Assembly (NCBI GenBank): GCA_030153045.1 | Contig: JASLID010000138.1 | Coordinates: forward strand, 1-17,874 | DNA from: Flavobacterium sp. | Lineage (GTDB): Bacteria > Bacteroidota > Bacteroidia > Flavobacteriales > Flavobacteriaceae | DNA: 17,874 nt | Reading direction: 5' to 3' | Part shown: positions 14,081 to 17,874 of the stretch, piece after piece | How positions within the stretch are numbered: the first letter of the stretch is position 1 | Layout of the letters: every line of letters starts with the position of its first letter | The notes under the pieces: generated by a model | Database searches by the model: none | Seen by the model: only the letters and a program-made list of their open reading frames with translations | What the model was told of the DNA's origin: nothing | Program-made: the position numbers and the translations under genes

Positions 14081-14181
14081 GACCAGCGCCCTCGGCGACT
14101 GTGAGCCCGAAGCTCTGGTCCGTTCCGAGGGCGCAATGGTCCACCGCCATTGTGCTGGTGACCTGCGCCGATAGCAAGCAT
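14077..14181 (-). CDS. Possible 34-aa leader peptide
   Basis: An ATG at 14181 overlaps the TGA of the Cys-rich gene (TGATG) and opens 34 codons (MLAIGAGHQHNGGGPLRPRN...) that end in a TGA overlapping the next ATG (ATGA). An ATG at 14190 in the same frame is also possible. Composition is Gly/Arg/His-rich and not convincingly protein-like. If translated, the ribosome would run through the hairpins at 14086-14155 and expose the next ribosome site, so its value may be in translation coupling. Confidence 0.35.
   Translation of the reverse strand: MLAIGAGHQHNGGGPLRPRNGPELRAHSRRGRWS
14086..14155 (-). promoter_or_regulatory. Competing hairpins covering a ribosome-binding site
   Basis: In the transcript, stem 1 pairs GCACAATGG (14155-14147) with CCATTGCGC (14139-14131), eight Watson-Crick pairs and one mismatch/wobble, 7-nt loop. 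Stem 2 pairs GCGCCCTCGG (14134-14125) with CCGAGGGCGC (14095-14086), a perfect 10 bp. The two share 14131-14134. The 3' arm of stem 2 contains the GAGGG site of the gene at 14080. Stem 2 would hide that site and stem 1 could compete with stem 2. Confidence 0.5.
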
Positions 14182-15167
14182 CACGCGCATGGGGCGAGTC
14201 CCTTCGTGTCGCGGGCTGCCTCGACGTCGGCCACGCAGTAGACCGTGCGCTCAGCGTTGCGGGTCTTCCGCACCAGCGGCGGGCCGTCTGGCTGGTCCCG
14301 AGCCCATGACCGGACGGTGGTCGCCTTGACCCCAGTGCGGACCGTCATATCCTCGTCGGTCAGCCACTCGGCCTGCTCGATGTAGTCGGCCTTCACGGCG
14401 AACCGATACTGCGCCTCGTTGCTCCGAGTGTGGCAACGCGAGCACTGCCAGCCGTCCTCGTCGGCATTGCGGCCCCACGTCCGCTCAAGGCGCTGTCCAC
14501 ACCTCAGGCAGGGCGCTCCCTGGTCGACCTGCTCCCCGTCGTGCAGCACCCGTTCCATGTGCACCACGCACCGCCGCAGGTCTCGTGCGAAGTCCTCGAA
14601 CGGCACCAGTGGCTCGGCGGCCATCTCGGTCAGGTTGCGGTTGAGGTAGCCGATCTCGGTGAGCACCTCCACGCGGCCGACGGGCTCGGCGTGCTCGAAG
14701 GCGTCGCGGTAGACGATGCCCCACCCGCCGATGACGATGAGTGGGTGCAGCTCGTGGCTGGCGACCTCGAGCCAGTCCCGCACGTCGTCGAGGTCGCGGG
14801 CGTCGCAATCGATGGGGACGATGCGGCCGGCGAGCACGGACGCCTCCCAGTGGCCTCGCGCTTCGGGGTCCGCTGCGGGTCCGAGCAGGTTCATCGCTTC
14901 GCCGTCGACGCCGCGGGTCTCGACCTCGGCTGGCAGGGATCCGCACATGCGCCGCAGGTCGCTGAGTCCGTCGCGCACCTCGGCCATGCAGCCGCCGCAG
15001 ACGTCGGCGTGCTCGATCCCGCAGACGCGGCAGTGGTCCATCGGGCAGGGCAGGCATCCGCCGCACGGGTCGTGGTCGTGGCCCTGGCAGTCGTCGGTGT
15101 GGCGTCCGACGAGGATGCGGGGCTGGTTGGCGCCGGCGTACTTGCACCTCGCACCCTCCCCGCTCAC
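14181..15167 (-). CDS. Cys-rich zinc protein with C-terminal helix-turn-helix
   Basis: A 328-aa protein with likely zinc sites at both ends of a central domain. Seen: a Cys-rich N-terminal cluster (C27, CGGCLPC at 35-41, C46/C49, C57/C60), a central acidic domain with VLAGRIVPIDCDARDLDD near 111-128, and a zinc ribbon CLRCG at 220-224 with CSRC at 242-245. The C-terminal 267-320 segment reads as an excisionase/MerR-like helix-turn-helix: WLTDEDMTVRTGVKATTVRSW, then LVRKTRNAERTVYCVADVE. GTG 15167 overlaps the preceding stop as GTGA. DNA binding is likely. A transcription or replication role in the early region is inference. I do not know a named family covering the whole protein. Confidence 0.75.
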   Translation of the reverse strand: MSGEGARCKYAGANQPRILVGRHTDDCQGHDHDPCGGCLPCPMDHCRVCGIEHADVCGGCMAEVRDGLSDLRRMCGSLPAEVETRGVDGEAMNLLGPAADPEARGHWEASVLAGRIVPIDCDARDLDDVRDWLEVASHELHPLIVIGGWGIVYRDAFEHAEPVGRVEVLTEIGYLNRNLTEMAAEPLVPFEDFARDLRRCVVHMERVLHDGEQVDQGAPCLRCGQRLERTWGRNADEDGWQCSRCHTRSNEAQYRFAVKADYIEQAEWLTDEDMTVRTGVKATTVRSWARDQPDGPPLVRKTRNAERTVYCVADVEAARDTKGLAPCA

Positions 15168-15571
15168 TCGGCACCCCCGTCAGCGAGCGCGGCCCGAAGT
15201 AGGGCGGCGTGGTCCCGGAACGCGAAATTGAACCCGGCCGCGAAGTCGTGACCCATGTCGTCGCCACCGCCGACGTGCTCCCACTCGTCAGCCAGCGCCG
15301 CCACCCTCGCCAGCCTCGCCGCGACGATGGCCTCCACGGCGGCGGTCAGCTCGTCTACCGCAGCCTCGGCCTGCTGTCGGTACACCTCGCGCATGACCGG
15401 CCCATGACCGTCGCCTCGCCATGACCACCGGGTGTGGTCGGGATGGGCGTTCTCGGACCATCGGGTGAAGTCGCCGCCATCCCACGAGATCCGTTCGGCG
15501 ACTCGCTCGACCAGCGCCTCGCGCTCGCTCTCCGTCAGCCGCACCGCCACCGCCCCGCTCTCGTCACTCAC
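15164..15571 (-). CDS. Hypothetical helical protein (135 aa)
   Basis: A 135-aa frame from GTG 15571 (SDESGAVAVRLTESEREALVE), whose stop overlaps the next start by 4 nt; it overlaps the end of the gene before it by 8 nt. Seen: an initial LTESEREALVERVAERI helix, a His/Trp-rich middle (WSENAHPDHTRWSWRGDGHG), a long helix (QQAEAAVDELTAAVEAIVAARLARVAAL), and an Asp/His-rich end (GGGDDMGHDFAAGFNFAF). No cysteines. I do not recognise a family. The Asp/His content at two places could bind metal, but no known motif is present. Confidence 0.65.
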   Translation of the reverse strand: MSDESGAVAVRLTESEREALVERVAERISWDGGDFTRWSENAHPDHTRWSWRGDGHGPVMREVYRQQAEAAVDELTAAVEAIVAARLARVAALADEWEHVGGGDDMGHDFAAGFNFAFRDHAALLRAALADGGAE

Positions 15572-15809
15572 GGCTGTCCCTCTCGTCGGCGGTGGGTTCG
15601 GGCTGGGGCTGGGCGGCGGGCGGCCAGTCCAACGCGATCGACAGCGGTACGGCGGCGTCAGCGATGACCGACCGCTGGGCCCGCTCGTAGCACGTGGCCT
15701 CGGCGTCCCCGTCGCCGTGGCAGTAGGGCACGTCTCCGGTGGCTGCGGTCCAGACCGAGGCATAGCCAGCCGCCACCCGTCCGCAGCGGCCGCAGATTCG
15801 CTCGCCCAT
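15564..15809 (-). CDS. Small putative zinc protein (81 aa)
   Basis: An 81-aa frame from ATG 15809, which overlaps the preceding TGA as TGATG. Seen: CGRCG at 6-10, then YCHGDGDAEATCYERAQR at about 35-52, giving a possible four-ligand zinc site, then a Pro-rich tail with PQPEPTADERD. Such Cys-x2-Cys proteins of unknown role are common in actinophage early operons. The longer open frame to 15980 runs through other genes and lacks protein-like composition. Function unknown. Confidence 0.65.
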   Translation of the reverse strand: MGERICGRCGRVAAGYASVWTAATGDVPYCHGDGDAEATCYERAQRSVIADAAVPLSIALDWPPAAQPQPEPTADERDSRE

Positions 15810-15994
15810 CACTCGCTCACCTCCACCACGGCCACCGCCGCGCTCGCCGGGTCGGTCGGGTTGGTCAGAAGACTCGGCCCGTTGCTGTAGTAGGCGACGA
15901 CCGGATGCCAGCACGGGTCCGCCCGGTCGCCGTCTGGGCGCTTCCACACGTAGCGGACACCGACGCCACACGTCGGGCACGGTCCCCAGCTCAT
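15809..15994 (-). CDS. Small putative zinc-ribbon protein (61 aa)
   Basis: A 61-aa frame from ATG 15994 (overlapping the preceding stop as ATGA) to TGA 15809. Seen: CPTCG at 6-10, VRYVWKRPDGD, then DPCWHPVVAY with Cys and His that could complete a zinc site, and an Ala/Val/Glu end. It looks like a one-knuckle zinc protein paired with the 81-aa protein just downstream. Function not known. Confidence 0.65.
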   Translation of the reverse strand: MSWGPCPTCGVGVRYVWKRPDGDRADPCWHPVVAYYSNGPSLLTNPTDPASAAVAVVEVSE

Positions 15995-16251
15995 CCCGCC
16001 GCCTCGCTGGTCGCGGTCGTCGGGGCGGGGGTGGGGTCGGGCATGGTCTCCTCCTGGGGCTCGTGCAGCGGTGGGGCTGGGTCGGGGAGGTGGGCTTGGG
16101 CCGGAGCCTCGGGGCAGTCCGCCAGCCGCGCGTGGAGGGCTGGGTTCGCCTCGGCCATGTCGGCGAGGGTGCGGCGGCGCTCGGGCTCGCGGTGCAGGTC
16201 GCGGTTGGCGGCGAGCTGGGCGCGGAGTCGGGCGATCTCGGCGGCGGTCAT
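15991..16251 (-). CDS. Hypothetical protein (86 aa), helical start and Pro-rich tail
   Basis: An 86-aa frame from ATG 16251, overlapping the initiator stop as ATGA, to TGA 15991. Seen: a helix (MTAAEIARLRAQLAANRDLH) then LADMAEANPALHARLAD, followed by a disordered Pro/Glu/Thr-rich tail (PAPPLHEPQEETMPDPTPAPT). A short helical hook plus a flexible tail could be an adaptor that binds the initiator or a host helicase, but nothing in the sequence names a partner. Translational coupling to the initiator is clear. Confidence 0.6.
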   Translation of the reverse strand: MTAAEIARLRAQLAANRDLHREPERRRTLADMAEANPALHARLADCPEAPAQAHLPDPAPPLHEPQEETMPDPTPAPTTATSEAAG

Positions 16252-16904
16252 GCCAGGCCTCGGAGCAGGTGCAGGGGGTGGGCGCGTCGGTTGCCGTAGG
16301 CGCATCCGCACTCGTCGCAGTCCTCGCCGGGACGGCCTTCGAACTTGTGACCAATCACGTCTTTGCGTCTGTTGCTCGGCACCTTCTGTGGTTGGGTCTC
16401 TTTCGCAATTTGTTCGTCCTGAGTAAGTCCTCGTCCCTCCTTATAGAGTCCTAGGAGGGACGCTGAGTGTCCCCCTTTAGGGGTCGATTTTGTCCCCCTT
16501 TTAGGGACAGTAGGTGTCCCCCTTTTAGGGACACTGGGCGTCCCCCTTTCTTCGGGCGATTGGGGGACTGTGGTGTCCCCCAATTCGAGCCCGCCAGGGT
16601 GGACGAGATACGACTGCCGGTGACCCCTCGCGGCGGTCGTCATGGGCGAGATGTGCTTGCCGTCCCGTAGCTCCCTCACGGCCCTCTTGACGGCGGCGTG
16701 AGCGGCGGAGTTGCGGTCGCTCTCCTCATATCCGAGCGTCACCTGCAATGCTCCCCAGCCGCCGAAGTAGAGCCCGGCCGGGCGTCCATCCTTGGGCTTG
16801 TCGAGCGCGTGCAGGGCCATGGCTACGAGCACCTTGTAGGCGTTACCAGACAAGGTGCTCGTAGCGGGATGACCCGCTACCGCCTTGACAATCTCGACTC
16901 CCAT
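16248..16904 (-). CDS. Winged-helix replication initiator-like protein
   Basis: A 218-aa protein that I read as a phage replication initiator of the lambda O kind. ATG 16904 comes 13 nt after the stop of the 52-aa gene. Seen: a winged-helix N-terminal domain at about 15-105 (LSGNAYKVLVAMALHALDKP, LYFGGWGALQVTLGY, AVKRAVRELRDGKHISPM), a linker at 119-147 made of near-repeats of eight residues (RGTPSVPK, RGTPTVPK, RGTKSTPK), then a basic segment, and a C-terminal zinc-like CDECGCAYGNRRAH at 196-209. The linker DNA is a GTCCCCC iteron array, as in lambda, where the origin lies inside O. The 5' coding end has a perfect 16-bp inverted repeat. Pairing with a clamp gene upstream fits a replication module. 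A transcription regulator is the main alternative. Confidence 0.65.
   Translation of the reverse strand: MGVEIVKAVAGHPATSTLSGNAYKVLVAMALHALDKPKDGRPAGLYFGGWGALQVTLGYEESDRNSAAHAAVKRAVRELRDGKHISPMTTAARGHRQSYLVHPGGLELGDTTVPQSPEERGTPSVPKRGTPTVPKRGTKSTPKGGHSASLLGLYKEGRGLTQDEQIAKETQPQKVPSNRRKDVIGHKFEGRPGEDCDECGCAYGNRRAHPLHLLRGLA
16432..16462. repeat. Perfect 10-bp inverted repeat left of the iterons
   Basis: CGTCCCTCCT (16432-16441) and AGGAGGGACG (16453-16462), 11-nt spacer of TATAGAGTCCT. It repeats the GTCCC half-site of the iterons and borders the A/T-richer side. Confidence 0.7.
16469..16557. repeat. GTCCCCC iteron array
   Basis: On the plus strand, GTCCCCCTTT starts at 16469, 16492, 16516 and 16540, intervals 23, 24 and 24 bp. 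The two middle copies read GTCCCCCTTTTAGGGAC in full, itself a GTCCC/GGGAC dyad. The first ends in AGGGGTC, the fourth in CTTCGGGC. A fifth core, GTCCCCCAAT, starts at 16575. The 24-bp step encodes an 8-residue protein repeat. Confidence 0.85.
16559..16584. repeat. Perfect 10-bp inverted repeat right of the iterons
   Basis: ATTGGGGGAC (16559-16568) and GTCCCCCAAT (16575-16584), 6-nt spacer. Each arm contains the GTCCCCC iteron core, so it looks like two cores facing each other. Confidence 0.75.
16822..16880. repeat. Perfect 16-bp inverted repeat with an overlapping 8-bp one
   Basis: GCTACGAGCACCTTGT (16822-16837) and ACAAGGTGCTCGTAGC (16850-16865) are exact reverse complements with a 12-nt spacer. 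GTAGCGGG (16861-16868) also pairs with CCCGCTAC (16873-16880) across 4 nt. The five bases 16861-16865 belong to both, so the stems exclude each other. All lies within codons 9-28 of the initiator gene. Confidence 0.8.
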
Positions 16905-16917
16905 TCGCGTCGATTTC

Positions 16918-17076
16918 TCAGTCGCAGTCCGCAGCTCGCACGGCCAAGCAGGGCTGCTCCTGACACATGGAGAACCCCCCGTCGTGATGGTCGTCGTGCC
17001 AGTTGGCAACGACAGCGACGACCGGGTTCTCGGTGGCGTGGTGCTTGCCCATCAGGGCGAGTGCTTCTGCGTTCAC
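16918..17076 (-). CDS. Hypothetical small protein (52 aa)
   Basis: A 52-aa frame from GTG 17076, which overlaps the clamp stop as GTGA, to TGA 16918. It opens MNAEALALMGKHHATENPVV, has a His/Asp-rich centre (ANWHDDHHDGGFS), and ends with cysteines (CQEQPCLAVRAADCD). The HDDHHD and three Cys residues suggest metal binding. It is the first of the small coupled genes after the clamp, 13 nt before the initiator. A second, longer frame across the same bases in the initiator frame is less protein-like. Family not known to me. Confidence 0.6.
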   Translation of the reverse strand: MNAEALALMGKHHATENPVVAVVANWHDDHHDGGFSMCQEQPCLAVRAADCD

Positions 17077-17874
17077 TGGGTGCCTCCCGGCATCGACTTG
17101 GACTGGATGAAAAGGCTCAACTCGGGGTGTTCGGTGTCGCCGACCATGAAGGGGCCGCCGCTGGCGTAAGAGCCGCCGTAGCGCAGCTCCACGGGTCCAT
17201 CGGCTGCCGCGAGCGCGTCGGCCAGGTAGCGTGGATTGGTCGCCAGCGAGAAGGGTGACGACCCCTCGGCGTCGAGGACCTCCGACCCCTCTCCGCGCTC
17301 CTGCTCAGGGATGCTCACCTTGAGTTCGCCATCCGCGAACTCGAGCAACACCGGCCGCCCTTCTTCGGTCATCGACCCGACCGACTTGACGGCGGCGAGA
17401 AGGTCGACGCGCTCGACCCTCACGGAGTCGACGCACCTGTCGGTCGCGCTCGAAAGGACCCGCTGCCACTGCGCGAACGGCTGGTCGAGGAGACGCGCGG
17501 TCCACCGTCGTCGCCCATCGTTGAGACCGAAGAGGCTGGACGAGACGGCTACCTCGACGTCTTCCCTCATTCCCTTGACGGCCGCGACCAGCGACCCGCC
17601 GATCACCGTCAGCGCGAACGACCCATCCGCGCTCCAAGGAACCGTGGTGACGTGGACGCGGAAACGGTCGGAGGCGATCAAGGTCAGCGAGTTCTCGTCG
17701 GCCTCGATGCGGACTCCTTGCACGAGCTTGAACAGCGGGTCATCCGAGATGGCTGGGGCGACCCGCGCAACAGCCTCGCGGAGTAGGTCGGGGTTGACGG
17801 CGCCGCGCACCGCTGGGAAGTCCGGCAGACCGGGCGCGTCGGCGGCGGCGAAGCATCGCGTCCGGTAGGTCGAG
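17073..17874 (-). CDS. dnaN: DNA polymerase III beta sliding clamp (N-terminus beyond window)
   Basis: The frame is open from TGA 17073 to the right edge, so the gene is 5'-partial; the GTG at 17810 is internal. Seen: FAAADAPGLPDFPA, the usual link before domain 2, then domain 2 (NPDLLREAVARVAPAISDD, LVQGVRIEADENSLTLIASDRFRVHV, which matches the DnaN pattern GV.....g.l.l.ATD.fRl) and domain 3 (VERVDLLAAVKSVGSM, then LLEFADGELKVSIPE, then NPRYLADALAA). Domain 1 should lie just beyond the window. A beta clamp tethers the replicase to DNA; a phage copy would serve phage replication. It ends ELSLFIQSKSMPGGTQ rather than the usual MPVRL/LMPMR tail, so the end has diverged. Host clamps are about 370-400 aa. 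Confidence 0.85.
   Translation of the reverse strand, partial: STYRTRCFAAADAPGLPDFPAVRGAVNPDLLREAVARVAPAISDDPLFKLVQGVRIEADENSLTLIASDRFRVHVTTVPWSADGSFALTVIGGSLVAAVKGMREDVEVAVSSSLFGLNDGRRRWTARLLDQPFAQWQRVLSSATDRCVDSVRVERVDLLAAVKSVGSMTEEGRPVLLEFADGELKVSIPEQERGEGSEVLDAEGSSPFSLATNPRYLADALAAADGPVELRYGGSYASGGPFMVGDTEHPELSLFIQSKSMPGGTQ

Larger units (their letters stand above)
16370..16584. other. Candidate replication origin inside the initiator gene
   Basis: This span holds, from right to left on the plus strand, an inverted repeat, four to five GTCCCCC iterons at 23-24 bp spacing, a second perfect inverted repeat, and an A/T-richer stretch (21 of 40 bases A or T at 16391-16430, in a genome otherwise strongly GC). 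This is the order of lambda ori: iterons, then an unwinding region further along the initiator gene. Confidence 0.5.

Noticed and set aside
16469..16557. Iterons as only a coding repeat
   Set aside because: Protein repeats alone would not require the flanking inverted repeats built from the same GTCCC core, nor a core shared on the opposite strand at 16560-16568. The DNA-site reading is kept as more likely.
1..17874. CRISPR array, tRNA, rRNA, insertion sequence or att site
   Set aside because: No regularly spaced direct repeats with unique spacers, no tRNA cloverleaf found by eye, no transposase. The only array, at 16469-16557, has no spacer-length unique sequence and lies in coding DNA.

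Overview
This window is a GC-rich block of a tailed-phage genome or prophage. Every gene I can support lies on the minus strand, so transcription runs from position 17874 towards position 1. The pattern of GC-rich codons, GTG starts, mostly TGA stops, and Cys-rich early genes fits a siphovirus of a high-GC actinobacterium. The host genus cannot be read from the sequence. No integrase, repressor, lysis gene, tRNA or CRISPR array is visible, so free phage and prophage cannot be told apart.

Layout in transcription order. (1) Replication/early module, about 17874-13700: the C-terminal two thirds of a phage-encoded DNA polymerase III beta clamp, a 52-aa protein, a winged-helix replication-initiator-like protein, then a chain of small, often Cys-rich proteins. 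Nearly all of these overlap their neighbour by 1-8 nt (ATGA, GTGA, TGATG). The initiator gene carries a GTCCCCC iteron array with 23-24 bp spacing, flanked by perfect 10-bp inverted repeats and an A/T-richer stretch. This resembles the lambda O/ori arrangement. Its 5' coding end also holds a perfect 16-bp inverted repeat. (2) Packaging module, 13704-11290: a P-loop kinase-HNH fusion, then small and large terminase. (3) Head module, 11278-7925: a small membrane protein, portal, prohead protease and HK97-fold major capsid protein. (4) An accessory cassette, 7906-5471, inside the structural operon: SAM methyltransferase, a 65-aa coiled coil, a zinc-ribbon/GIY-YIG homing-type nuclease, and a glycosyltransferase whose natural start is cut off by an in-frame amber codon. 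(5) Connector and tail module, 5454-1: 54-aa protein, head-tail connector, tail-terminator-like protein, 57-aa protein, tail tube, HK97 gp10-like protein, tail assembly chaperones with a C-CCA-AAA minus-1 frameshift site, and a tape measure protein that runs off the left edge.

The genes read as one late operon for building and filling a head and assembling a long non-contractile tail, preceded by a replication operon. The least expected parts are the candidate origin inside the initiator gene, three hairpins that overlap start codons or ribosome-binding sites or can form alternative structures, the amber-interrupted glycosyltransferase directly abutting a homing-type nuclease, and the kinase-HNH fusion next to the terminase. 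All gene functions are from reading the proteins by eye; no database search was run. No stretch longer than 300 bases lacks a gene; the longest is 9143-9288, the capsid leader.
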